From assembly GCF_000021805.1 (NCBI RefSeq), contig NC_011726.1:4615414-4679413 (forward strand): DNA of 64,000 bases, given 5' to 3'. Of this stretch, positions 43,643 to 52,107 are shown one piece after another (the stretch's first letter is position 1; each line of letters begins with the position of its first letter). The notes under the pieces were generated by a model. The model was given only the letters and a program-made list of their open reading frames with translations. It did no database searches and had not been told where the DNA came from. The translations under genes and the position numbers were made by a program. The stretch comes from Rippkaea orientalis PCC 8801. Its GTDB lineage: Bacteria > Cyanobacteriota > Cyanobacteriia > Cyanobacteriales > Microcystaceae.

Positions 43643-44608
43643 TTAACTTGACGCTTCTTGCAGCATAACATTAGTCACAAAAAAGGTTTCTGCCATTTTA
43701 TTTCCTACCTGATTAATCCGACTTTGAATCCTATCTAAAAATTCGTGTAATCCAATCTCAATAATATCATCAATGGTCGTATATCCTAATTCTCCACACA
43801 ATCTTCCGAGGGAGCGTTCTGCTTGGTTACTCCAGGTTCCTAGGGGGGTTCCCGTGATTTGATGGAGCGATCGCTGGACTTGATGTAAACAAAAATGAAT
43901 GGAGCGGGGAAATTGTTGGTTTAAAATCAAAAATTCAGCGACGTTACTTGGGGTAATTCGTCGTTGACATTTCCGATACATTTCGTAGGCACTCGCGGAC
44001 TTCAGCAGGGCGATCCATTGTATTTGATCAAGAGGAGTTCCTATTGATTGAACTGACGGTAATAAGTAAAAGTATTTAACATCAAGAATGCGGGCAGTTT
44101 TGTCGGCTCTTTCTTGTAATCTCCCCATTTGGCCGAAGTGCCAGCCTTCATTATGGGTCATTGTTGCATCCATAACTCCGGCGAAGCGATGACTAGAAAG
44201 TTTGACTTGGGTAAAGAAATGGGGCAAGGTTGCTGGTGGATGATACTTACTTACTTCTGTTACCATTCTATAAAAACCATTCACTTCTTCCCACATTTCT
44301 GAAGAAATAATTTCACGGACAGAGCGAGCATTTTCTCTGGCTCTTTGTAGACAAGATAGAATGGAGTTAGGATAATGGGGATCAAAGGTTAGAAATTGAA
44401 TAACTTTATCTTTAGTGACTTCTCCATAACGGTTGGAAAACAGATCTAAATCTCCGGTTGTTAACACTAAAGGCTCCCATTGTTGGGGAACTCCTGAAGG
44501 CAAATCAAGCATTAAATTTAGGTTGACTTCCACAAACCGGGCAACATTATCTGCCCTTTCAATGTAACGATTTAACCAGTAAATTGAATCAGCAACACGA
44601 CTTAACAT
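43643..44608 (-). CDS. Alpha-E domain protein (DUF403)
   Basis: All-helical protein of 321 residues from the ATG at 44608 (MLSRVADSIYWLNRYIERADNVARFVEVNLNLMLD); this opening is the hallmark of the alpha-E family. In many bacteria alpha-E proteins are encoded with a circularly permuted ATP-grasp protein, a transglutaminase and a proteasome-type hydrolase, as a predicted peptide-forming or protein-tagging system. Here the transglutaminase is 2.5 kb away with unrelated genes between, and the ATP-grasp is not in the window. Function is therefore only inferred. Confidence 0.9.
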   Translation of the reverse strand: MLSRVADSIYWLNRYIERADNVARFVEVNLNLMLDLPSGVPQQWEPLVLTTGDLDLFSNRYGEVTKDKVIQFLTFDPHYPNSILSCLQRARENARSVREIISSEMWEEVNGFYRMVTEVSKYHPPATLPHFFTQVKLSSHRFAGVMDATMTHNEGWHFGQMGRLQERADKTARILDVKYFYLLPSVQSIGTPLDQIQWIALLKSASAYEMYRKCQRRITPSNVAEFLILNQQFPRSIHFCLHQVQRSLHQITGTPLGTWSNQAERSLGRLCGELGYTTIDDIIEIGLHEFLDRIQSRINQVGNKMAETFFVTNVMLQEASS

Positions 44609-44642
44609 TTTAGTGAACAATGGATGATGGATAATAGATAAT

Positions 44643-45209
44643 TCAGGATTGTTTAATCCATTGAATATGTTGAGAAAGTAATTGAGCTAAATCATATTTA
44701 TCTTGAATTGTTTCCCTTGCTTTAATTCGTAACGCTGCCATTTTATCAGGATGATCTAACACTTCTTCTACTCGATCAGCAATCCTTTTAGGGTTAAAGA
44801 AATCCACCAATAAACCATTCACTCCATGTTCGATGACTTCCCTAACAGGAGGTGTATCTGACCCCATAACTAAACACCCTGTGGCCATGGCTTCTAACAT
44901 CGACCAAGATAAAATAAAAGGACGGGTTAAATAAATATGAACGATGGAGGATTGGAGAACTTTTAAATAGTCATTATAGGGCAAAAGTCCTGTAAAATGA
45001 AGCCGAGATAAATCTAACGGTTTAACGTAATGATGAGTTTCTGGATGGGCAACACGAGAGGGGCTATAAATCGCTTTAATAACTCCTGTAATCTCCCCTT
45101 CTTTGCGCTTAGTTCCAAAAACAACCTTGTTTCTCGGATCTTTGGCTAATGTTGCGGCCAAGTGACGAAATTGAGCCGGAAAATTAGGATGCAAAAAAAG
45201 GATCTGCAT
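44643..45209 (-). pseudogene. GT4 glycosyltransferase with large internal deletion
   Basis: The first 66 residues (MQILFLHPNFPAQFRHLAATL...HHYVKPLD) are the N-terminus and residues 67-188 (LSRLHFTGLLPYNDYLKVLQ...EHGVNGLLVDFFNP) the C-terminal end of a glycosyltransferase that I know as about 400 residues long. Roughly 220 residues between them, including the core of both domains, are missing without loss of frame. The PLD/LSR junction may come from recombination between short repeats. The protein cannot keep a complete GT-B fold, so I treat it as a remnant, though the frame remains open. Confidence 0.75.
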
Positions 45210-45240
45210 AGCATTGAGAGTTACAGGCTGTTGAACTCAC

Positions 45241-45324
45241 GGAGAGGGTGGGATTCGAACCCACGTTGGTTTAACCCAAACCCGATTTCAAGTCGGGCGC
45301 ATTCGACCACTCTGCCACCTCTCC
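45241..45324 (-). tRNA. tRNA-Ser(UGA)
   Basis: Minus-strand cloverleaf: acceptor GGAGAGG pairs with CCTCTCC, anticodon stem CCCGA/TCGGG with loop CTTGAAA (anticodon TGA), a long variable arm (TTTGGGTTAAACCAAC) typical of serine tRNAs, and T-arm GTGGG-TTCGAAT-CCCAC. CCA is not encoded. It stands alone between the glycosyltransferase remnant and the phosphoesterase gene. Confidence 0.95.
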
Positions 45325-45420
45325 TAACAAGGGCATCATTTTATTTTAGCAAAGAGTGACAAGAGTGGGAAGATGGAGGAGGTGGGGAAGAAGATCTCGA
45401 CTGTATTAACTATTAACTAT

Positions 45421-46344
45421 TTACACTAATTGGTGAATAATCATTTGATGATGATAGAGACAGTCTTCAGAAACAATCTCTCCGTAAGCATTGACCCAAA
45501 TTAAAGATATTTTGTTTACTTGTCCCTGTTGTAAAGATACTATCGAAAAATTACGCCATTTTTCCCCATCTATCTCTTTAATACGGGGAACACTCGCTGC
45601 GTTTAAATAGATTGTACCGTGGGGATGATTTTTCACTTGAGTCCGCAGTCGAGACTGGGTATGACGCAAGCGATGGTGCATATGGCCGAAGGTGACAAGG
45701 GGAATGGGTTTACCGAGATGACGAACTTGGGCGATCGCTTCGGCTAAATCGGGATCACCGTGATCGCCTCCCAAGGGTTGCCAATCTCTCCCACAGATGG
45801 CTTCAGCTTCATCACCTAGTCCCTTAGGTCCGTTGTGGGCTAAAAAAATTATCGTTTCTTGGGTGGTTTCTTGGGCTGCTGCGACGATTTTAGCCGTTGA
45901 TTCTGCAAAATTAGTCACCCCATAGCGATCGCGCAGAAATTCCTTATTTTTCCATTCTGGTCCCCCCCAACTGTAGGGGCGACTTCCCACCACCGATAGC
46001 TTAAACTGCGGGAAATCTAGCTTACTGTAGCCAACATGAATCTCCCCTAATAAATCCAGTTGCGTTTGTAGCCAATCTTCTTGGGTGCGATCATAGGGAC
46101 ATTGTTTGCGTCCCCAAGCTGAGGCAGTGTACCAAGCATCATGATTACCCATAATCACCGCTTTTGGTAGGGGTAGATTAGCAATACAACGAACAATCGG
46201 CACAGATTCGTTGCCAAAATCCCCAACAAATAGGACGAGATCGACTCCTAAGCGTTCTAACGCTAGATTATCCTCTTCTTGCCATTGATCGTGAATATCT
46301 CCTACAACAGCAATCTTAATGTCTGATTTTAAATAAGGGATCAT
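45421..46344 (-). CDS. Metallophosphoesterase, TIGR04168-like
   Basis: Calcineurin-type phosphoesterase motifs are complete: VVGDIHDQW, VGDFGNE, GNHDAWY, AHNGP and GHMHH, each supplying metal ligands. I use the ATG at 46344 (MIPYLKSDIKIAVVGD); 40 codons of open frame upstream look non-coding. At 307 residues it resembles the cyanobacterial and plant TIGR04168 group. Substrate is unknown (nucleotide or phosphoprotein hydrolysis are possible). Cytoplasmic. Confidence 0.88.
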   Translation of the reverse strand: MIPYLKSDIKIAVVGDIHDQWQEEDNLALERLGVDLVLFVGDFGNESVPIVRCIANLPLPKAVIMGNHDAWYTASAWGRKQCPYDRTQEDWLQTQLDLLGEIHVGYSKLDFPQFKLSVVGSRPYSWGGPEWKNKEFLRDRYGVTNFAESTAKIVAAAQETTQETIIFLAHNGPKGLGDEAEAICGRDWQPLGGDHGDPDLAEAIAQVRHLGKPIPLVTFGHMHHRLRHTQSRLRTQVKNHPHGTIYLNAASVPRIKEIDGEKWRNFSIVSLQQGQVNKISLIWVNAYGEIVSEDCLYHHQMIIHQLV

Positions 46345-46527
46345 GTTGATTTTTTTGAAGATTTTGCATAAAATATTGATAATAGTATACCATACTGTTG
46401 CTCCTAACTTTTTGTTTAGGTTAAGTTCAATTAATAGATTTAATAAGTTAAGTAGGGTGAGCAAAGATTGTCTATCATCGTGTTATACTAAGGCTTAGAA
46501 AAAAAGTATTATTTATCGTTAAAATCT

Positions 46528-46818
46528 ATGAATATTATCAATATTACGAATTGGGGATTGGGTTTAGGGTTAGGATTAATGACCTTTTTATTTATCTTTC
46601 GTATTGTTCTGACTTGGTATCCTCAAGTTGAATTAAATAATCTTCCTTGGAAATTAATTGCTTTGCCAACAGAACCGTTATTAATTCCTGTTCGTAAAGT
46701 GATTCCTCCCTTGGGTGGGGTTGATATTAGTCCGATTATTTGGGTAGGGATTTGTAGTTTATTGCGAGAACTTCTCCTAGGACAACAAGGGATTATCACT
46801 ATGGCTTTGCATCATTAA
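46528..46818 (+). CDS. YggT-family membrane protein
   Basis: Two hydrophobic segments with the YggT pattern FRIVLTWYPQVELNNLPWKLIALPTEPLLIPVRKVIPPLGGVDISPIIW. In cyanobacteria and plastids the related CCB3 and YlmG proteins act in cytochrome b6 heme attachment or in nucleoid and membrane organisation; which applies here is not clear. At 96 residues it is the usual small form. Confidence 0.88.
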   Translation: MNIINITNWGLGLGLGLMTFLFIFRIVLTWYPQVELNNLPWKLIALPTEPLLIPVRKVIPPLGGVDISPIIWVGICSLLRELLLGQQGIITMALHH

Positions 46819-46889
46819 GGGAACAGGGAACAGATCACAGATATAGCTTTGCCATTTTTTAGGCATAAAATGCGGATGATTGTTGAGTA

Positions 46890-47783
46890 CTAAGCGTTTT
46901 TGTTGGTAAAATTCAGCAAACCCCGATCGCCATCAATCGTGACTTCTACCCCAACGGGTAAAGCAGCGTTTTCCCCATCATGACCAAAGGGTAAGTCAGA
47001 AACAATGGGAATGTTGAGATCCCCCAAGCGATCGCGCAACACTTCATCGACTGTCCAGCTTAAACTCGATGGGGGAAGATCGCACTGACTAAACCGCCCC
47101 AAGGCAATGCCTCTAACCCCCTTTAATGCCCCCATGAGCCGCCAGTGGGTCAGCATACGGTCAACCCTATAGGGGGCTTCTCCCGTGTCTTCTAGGGCTA
47201 AAATCACGCCGTCTAAGGGCGGATGCAGGGGGGTTGCTAGTAGGTGGGTAGCCACGGTTAAATTAGCGGGGAGGAGTACGCCTGTTGCTTGGCCGCCTCC
47301 CCATCCTTGTCCTTTGAGGGGGGGTAAAGGATGCCCTTCGAGGTAGTCAAAGAGGCGTTGAATAGACCAGTCAGGTTCGGAGGGTAGGGTGGTTAAAACG
47401 GGGGCGTGAAGCCCGGAAATGCCCGTTTTAGCTAAATTCCAGAGTAAGGCCGTGATATCGGAAAAGCCAATCAGCCATTTAGGTGAGACTGAGTTCCATC
47501 GCCAGTTTTCCAGTAATCTAGTGGTTCCGTAGCCTCCCCTAGCGCAGACAATGGCTTTACAGTGGGGGTTTTCCCACGCTTCTAGGAGGGCTTGGCGACG
47601 TTGCTGGTCGGTTCCGGCGAGGTATCCCTCACGGGCATCCCAATGACTGCCTAATTGCATATTATACCCCCGCGATCGCCAGATTTCTAGTCCTTTCTCA
47701 AAGGCTGGAAATTCCTTGAGTCCTCCACTGGGGGCGACAACTTGTACTAAGTCTCCTGGTTGTAAGGATGGGGGTAAGATCAT
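46890..47783 (-). CDS. LD-carboxypeptidase (peptidase S66)
   Basis: It would trim the terminal D-Ala from peptidoglycan tetrapeptides. From the ATG at 47783 (MILPPSLQPGDLVQVVAPSGG) the family marks are CARGGYGTTRLLENW, the nucleophile Ser in GFSDITALLW, Glu in LEDTGEAPYRVDRML and His in LPFGHDGEN; the Ser-His-Glu triad is complete. The 33 codons upstream in the open frame have no support. No signal peptide is seen, as in cytoplasmic LdcA. It lies beside the TnpB element, whose right end is about 100 bp upstream of the start. Confidence 0.9.
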   Translation of the reverse strand: MILPPSLQPGDLVQVVAPSGGLKEFPAFEKGLEIWRSRGYNMQLGSHWDAREGYLAGTDQQRRQALLEAWENPHCKAIVCARGGYGTTRLLENWRWNSVSPKWLIGFSDITALLWNLAKTGISGLHAPVLTTLPSEPDWSIQRLFDYLEGHPLPPLKGQGWGGGQATGVLLPANLTVATHLLATPLHPPLDGVILALEDTGEAPYRVDRMLTHWRLMGALKGVRGIALGRFSQCDLPPSSLSWTVDEVLRDRLGDLNIPIVSDLPFGHDGENAALPVGVEVTIDGDRGLLNFTNKNA

Positions 47784-47881
47784 AGAGCAAGAATCTAAAG
47801 AAATTCTTAATGATGATAGCAGCTTAAGGTATTTTTGGGGCTTTTCCTGGTGATAGTTGAGTGAGTTCGTTTTGACATCCA

Positions 47882-47910
47882 CCCCCGTTAACCTATCGGT
47901 TTAACGGGGG
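47882..47910 (-). ncRNA. Right-end hairpin, likely omega-RNA 3-prime scaffold
   Basis: A perfect 10-bp stem lies 5 bp past the tnpB stop. In TnpB elements the guide RNA overlaps the 3-prime end of tnpB and ends at the right end, with the guide taken from the flanking DNA; here that would be the sequence just below 47878. The transcript is inferred from family knowledge. Confidence 0.45.
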
Positions 47911-47915
47911 ATTCC

Positions 47916-49127
47916 CTAAAACAAGCTTAATTGCTTATATTGAGGGGTGGTTGACGCTTCACTGAGATGTGCTTTCTTATTAGAAAGTCTTATCTTCTCT
48001 CCACGTCCGTTTTTAGTCTCAGGATGCCCTCCCGCGACTTTTAAAATATTCGTTGCAGCATTAACATCTCTATCGTGAACTGCACCACAATTTAAGCAAG
48101 TCCACTCTCGAATATTAAGCTCTTTTTTTCCACCCTTAAACCCACAACTTGAACAGGTTTGACTGGTAGCTTCCCATCGGTTAATTATCCTAACATCTCT
48201 CCCATAAATCTCTCCTTTAGTTTCTAGCATCGTCCGAAAACTACGCCATCCTAAATCAGAAATCGCACGGGAAAGTTTACGGTTTTTAACCATTCCACTG
48301 ACATTAAGATCTTCTAAGGCAATCGTTTGGTTTTCACGAATTAACTTAGTTGATAGTTGATGCAGAAAATCAGTCCTAATATCAGTTATCTTAGCGTGTA
48401 GTTTAGCTACTTTTAATCTAGCTACTTCATGTCTTTTACTACCTTTTTGCTTTCTAGATAGATTCTTCTGAAGCCTTCTTAATCGTTTAAGGTTGTGTTT
48501 TAAAGGCTTAGGGGATTTAATCTTTTCACCGTTGTTTAAAGTGGCAAAATCAATGATACCTAAATCAATCCCAATGGAATTATTATTAGGAGCTAACGGA
48601 CTAGAATTAACATCACAAACAAAGCTTAAAAAGTATCTATTAGCACTGTCTTTAATGACAGTAACAGATGATGGTTTAGATGGTAATTCTCTAGACCAAA
48701 CTATTTTTAACTTACCTATTTTAGCTAAGTAAACATTCTGCTGATTAATCTTAAATCCGTTATCCGTAAATCTTGCTGATTGTCTAAATTTACGGCTTTT
48801 AAACTTTGGAGATTTAACTTTTTTACCTTTCCGTTTTCCTTGGCAAGACTTGAAAAAGTTAGAATAGGCTACTTCTAAATCCCTTAAGCTTTGCTGCAAA
48901 GGAATGGCAGAAACCTCTCCTAACCATATTTTCTCCTCAGTCTTTTTAAGCTGTGTTAATCGACTAGAAAGTTGCGTATTATTCGGCTTTTTTCTTCCCT
49001 CCCTATATTCTTGCTGGCAATGAGCTAAAGCATCATTCCATACGACTCTTGTACAGCCAAACAGTTTAGCTAGGGCTGTTTTTTGTGAGGTTGTCGGATA
49101 GATTCGGAACTTTAATCTTTGCTTCAT
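47916..49127 (-). CDS. tnpB: RNA-guided endonuclease TnpB
   Basis: From the ATG at 49127 (MKQRLKFRIYPTTSQKTALAKLFGCTRVVWNDAL) this is a full 403-residue TnpB. RuvC residues are in place: Asp188 (SIGIDLGIIDF), Glu272 (IALEDLNVSG) and Asp354 (DRDVNAATNIL); the zinc finger has Cys325, Cys328, Cys344 and Cys347. Family members cut DNA next to a short target motif using a guide RNA from the element end, which favours element retention. All catalytic residues are present, so it may be active. The 52 extra codons upstream overlap the divergent RHH gene and are not used. Confidence 0.94.
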   Translation of the reverse strand: MKQRLKFRIYPTTSQKTALAKLFGCTRVVWNDALAHCQQEYREGRKKPNNTQLSSRLTQLKKTEEKIWLGEVSAIPLQQSLRDLEVAYSNFFKSCQGKRKGKKVKSPKFKSRKFRQSARFTDNGFKINQQNVYLAKIGKLKIVWSRELPSKPSSVTVIKDSANRYFLSFVCDVNSSPLAPNNNSIGIDLGIIDFATLNNGEKIKSPKPLKHNLKRLRRLQKNLSRKQKGSKRHEVARLKVAKLHAKITDIRTDFLHQLSTKLIRENQTIALEDLNVSGMVKNRKLSRAISDLGWRSFRTMLETKGEIYGRDVRIINRWEATSQTCSSCGFKGGKKELNIREWTCLNCGAVHDRDVNAATNILKVAGGHPETKNGRGEKIRLSNKKAHLSEASTTPQYKQLSLF

Positions 49128-49161
49128 GCTATGATTATACAGGATATTTCTGTATTTGTGT

Positions 49162-49299
49162 ATGAAAGTAAGATTAGATTTCCAAATAGAAGATGTTGAA
49201 AAACAACACCTTGATGAGTATTGTCGAAAAACAGGTAGGACAAAAACTGACGTACTGAGGGAATTGATTAGAAATCTGGTCATCCCAAAACATTCCTGA
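49162..49299 (+). CDS. Ribbon-helix-helix protein beside tnpB
   Basis: A 45-codon gene running divergently from tnpB with 34 bp between starts. It begins MKVRLDFQIEDVEKQHLDEY and ends in RTKTDVLRELIRNLVIP; the initial strand and the two helices with a T-x-T-D-V-x-R-x-L pattern are those of CopG/RHH DNA-binding proteins. It would bind as a dimer to the shared intergenic region. A repressor of tnpB or an antitoxin-like role is inferred. Confidence 0.75.
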   Translation: MKVRLDFQIEDVEKQHLDEYCRKTGRTKTDVLRELIRNLVIPKHS

Positions 49300-49428
49300 A
49301 AAGTTGTGCTTCGCGGTTAATTTATTGGTCGGGGTTTCATCCCACCGCTAACATCTGTGTAACGGGGGTCTTCACCCCGACATTAGAGATAATACCTCTG
49401 AACAATTTATTTTGGGTGAGGAAGCGGT

Positions 49429-50181
49429 ATGCCTCAAGGCAAAGTTAAATCTTTCATAACCATTGCTATTATTGCCTTATTAGGCGTGATTATTATATCC
49501 CAATTTTTGGAAGGTATTTTATCTTTGTTAGTGTTTTTGGGTATTCCTTTAGGAATTTGGTTGACGGTTTCTTATAATAAGTTGCAAGGGATGTCACAGA
49601 GAATTAAGGAAGCCCATTCTAATATTATGGTTTCGATGAAAAAGCGGGTAGATTTAGCTAATAAATTAATTGATATTACGTCTAGTTATGGTGATCATGA
49701 AAAGCTAACTCATATTACTATTGCTCAGCAGGAATCTGTTCAATCTGCTATGGATACTTCTCAACAGGTTGATGGGGCGTTAAATCGGATTATTTCTTTA
49801 GCTAGAGCTTATCCAGAATTACAGGCAAATCAAACGTATCAAATGTTAATGCAACAACTCGAAAATATTGAGGTTGACTTACAACTGAAGCGAGAGTTTT
49901 ATAATGCGTCAGTCCGTGAATACAATATCGGTTGTACTTCTATTCCTATTGTTTTTATTGCAGGACAATTAGGCTTTAAAACGGCTCCCTATTTTGATAT
50001 TGACAATGCGGATACTTTAGAGAATTTAAAGGACTTTCAAACTGATGACGGCAAAGTACTTACAACCCTATTTTCTCAATTGGGGCAAAAAGTAGTAGAT
50101 AGTTCAAAAAATATGAGTACACAATTCAATCAATCGATGTTAAATTCCTCGGACAGAAGCTCAAATGACCCCAATCATTAA
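49429..50181 (+). CDS. lemA: LemA-family protein
   Basis: An N-terminal membrane segment (FITIAIIALLGVIIISQFLEGILSLLVFLGIPLGIWLTV, possibly two helices) precedes the LemA helical domain (YNKLQGMSQRIKEAHSNIMVSMKKRVDLANKLIDI; ARAYPELQANQTYQMLMQQLENIEVDLQLKREFYNASVREYN). Family function is poorly known. The C-terminal extension (about 60 residues) is polar and Asn/Ser-rich. Start at 49429 is supported by GGGTGAGGAAG upstream. Confidence 0.9.
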   Translation: MPQGKVKSFITIAIIALLGVIIISQFLEGILSLLVFLGIPLGIWLTVSYNKLQGMSQRIKEAHSNIMVSMKKRVDLANKLIDITSSYGDHEKLTHITIAQQESVQSAMDTSQQVDGALNRIISLARAYPELQANQTYQMLMQQLENIEVDLQLKREFYNASVREYNIGCTSIPIVFIAGQLGFKTAPYFDIDNADTLENLKDFQTDDGKVLTTLFSQLGQKVVDSSKNMSTQFNQSMLNSSDRSSNDPNH

Positions 50182-50308
50182 GTCAGTTTAGTGTATTATG
50201 ACGTTATCAACATCATAATTTAACCTAAGATTCGACTGCCATGGGTAGAGACGTTTGAACAACGTCTCATCCTCTGTTAAATGGTTCCAAAATAAGTGAA
50301 ATTTGGGA

Positions 50309-51301
50309 TCAATAATTGGTCTTATAAATTCTAGAAGATGACATTTCATTTTGAGAAGTAATACCATAACATTCTCTGACTAAATAAAGTGGACGTTGTT
50401 TAACTTCTTCATAAACCCGACCTAAATATTCTCCAATAACCCCTAAACTAATCAATTGTATTCCTCCTAAAAATAGGGTTGTTACCATCAAAGAAGCATA
50501 CCCTGGAACATCAATACCTAAAATCAAGGTTCGCACAATTAAAAAGATCCCATAAAGAAAAGCAAGGAAAGATAAAATTACTCCTAAATAACTCCAAACT
50601 TTTAGGGGAACCATACTAAAAGAAGTAATCCCATCGATAGCAAAATTCCAAAGTTTCCAGTAATTCCATTTAGTTTTTCCTTGATAACGAGGAAGACGAT
50701 CATAAAGAATTGCGGTTTGTTTAAACCCTACCCAAGCAAATAATCCTTTCATAAAACGGTTACGTTCGGGGATCTGTTTTAAAGCGTTGACAACTCTTCG
50801 ATCTAACAGACGAAAATCTCCTGTATCTCTGGGAATAGAAACGTTACTCATATTACTAATTACTCGGTAAAACACATCAGCAGTAAAGCGTTTGAGGAAG
50901 CTTTCTCCTTGACGCGATCGCCGTTTCGCATAAACCACTTCATATCCTTCTTGCCATTTAGCGATCAGTTCACTGATTAATTCGGGAGGATCTTGTAAGT
51001 CTGCATCGATGGGAATAACGGCATTACCTTGAGCATAATCTATTCCGGCGGTTAAAGCAATTTCTTTGCCAAAATTACGGGAAAGTCCAATAACTTTAAT
51101 TTCTCGATAACGGTGATGATAATCAATTAATTTGATGAGGGTATCGTCCCGACTTCCATCATCAACACAGATAATTTCGTAAGGTAGATTTAAGGAGTTT
51201 AAAACTGAGAAAATTCGTTCAAAAAGGTAGTCAATATTGGGAGATTCGTTATAGCAAGGAACAATAATAGAAATTTCCATTGGATTGATTAAATGATTCA
51301 T
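50309..51301 (-). CDS. GT2 glycosyltransferase, DPM1/GtrB-like
   Basis: N-terminal GT-A domain with IIVPCYNESPNIDYLFERI, ICVDDGSRDDT and DADLQDPPEL, followed by RDTGDFRLLDRRVV; these are the nucleotide-sugar and metal sites of polyprenyl-phosphate sugar transferases. Two C-terminal membrane helices (LGVILSFLAFLYGIFLIV and LMVTTLFLGGIQLISLGVIGEYLGR) match the GtrB/ArnC-like layout. It likely loads a sugar onto undecaprenyl phosphate for surface polysaccharide. It is a stand-alone gene; the donor sugar is unknown. Confidence 0.9.
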   Translation of the reverse strand: MNHLINPMEISIIVPCYNESPNIDYLFERIFSVLNSLNLPYEIICVDDGSRDDTLIKLIDYHHRYREIKVIGLSRNFGKEIALTAGIDYAQGNAVIPIDADLQDPPELISELIAKWQEGYEVVYAKRRSRQGESFLKRFTADVFYRVISNMSNVSIPRDTGDFRLLDRRVVNALKQIPERNRFMKGLFAWVGFKQTAILYDRLPRYQGKTKWNYWKLWNFAIDGITSFSMVPLKVWSYLGVILSFLAFLYGIFLIVRTLILGIDVPGYASLMVTTLFLGGIQLISLGVIGEYLGRVYEEVKQRPLYLVRECYGITSQNEMSSSRIYKTNY

Positions 51302-51555
51302 GGTTACAGAATAACCTAATTAGACCATTAAAAATGATCAATTGGCTAGAGGTTGCACAGACTCCTTAAATTATTGGATGAACAACTACCTAGATACTAG
51401 GTCAAGTTATTTTAGAAATAAGTTAGAATATTTTACAACTTTGTTTCAAGAATATAGTAGTTAGTTTATTTTAAGTTAAATTTTGCATATTCTTGAGATA
51501 ATTTGACATTTACAGTCGCTGATTATAACATTTTGATAATCAGATCAATAAATCT

Positions 51556-52083
51556 ATGAATCATTCAAATTTTCTTAGAGAAATTAGGGCTTTACTTGTT
51601 TTTCTTCAAAGTCTTTGGGGAATTTTATCGGGAATTTCTTTATTTTTTCCTCTTTCAAATGATCTATTACAAATTATCCCTTTAGCAAAACTCACTGATG
51701 AATATTGGGGAGAAGGTGCTGCTTTAATGTTTTTATCTCCAAAATTAATCACGACTATAACTACAGTAACTATTTTTTTTTGTTTTACTTAAAAATATCA
51801 ATAAAAGACAAGAAATAAAATCCATTTCTAGATTAGAAATACGGCAAAGTTCTACTAAATTGTTTGGCTTTGCTCTTGTTACTTTAGTTATTTATCTATT
51901 ATTTATTTATTTCGTATCTCCTTGGATTGATAGCCAAAAATTTATAGGAATTTATCATATCAAAAGATTGGCAAAAATTCTCAATGATCTTTGTATTTTA
52001 GGGTTATATAGTGTTTTTTTTGTTTGATAACTCAAGCTTTTACACTATTAGGAATTAAAGAATTTTGGAGTTCTAAAAACTAA
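51556..52083 (+). pseudogene. Membrane-protein gene broken at two T-runs
   Basis: The frame starts MNHSNFLREIRALLVFLQSLWGILSGISLF, then a stop occurs after T9 at 51773-51781. Reading on in the +1 frame gives a further membrane-type sequence (SSTKLFGFALVTLVIYLLFIYFVSPWIDS), and after T8 at 52014-52021 the frame returns to the first, ending ...LLGIKEFWSSKN at the stop at 52081-52083. The two shifts cancel, so one intact ancestral protein of about 175 residues is implied. Pseudogene, slippage-controlled gene and assembly error are all possible. No family recognised. Confidence 0.75.
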
Positions 52084-52107
52084 TCAATTATACGAATTAT
52101 TTCTATT

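Larger units (their letters stand above)
47878..49384 (-). mobile_element. TnpB-only IS200/IS605-type element
   Basis: About 1.5 kb with tnpB on the minus strand and no tnpA. The ends are marked by stem-loops instead of inverted repeats, as in this family: GTCGGGGT/ACCCCGAC (49328-49381) at the left end and CCCCCGTTAA/TTAACGGGGG (47882-47910) at the right. Exact ends are uncertain by some bases. A TnpA encoded elsewhere would be needed for transposition. Confidence 0.8.

Noticed and set aside
45162..45359. 65-codon frame over the tRNA-Ser
   Set aside because: Overlaps a tRNA and is a chance frame.
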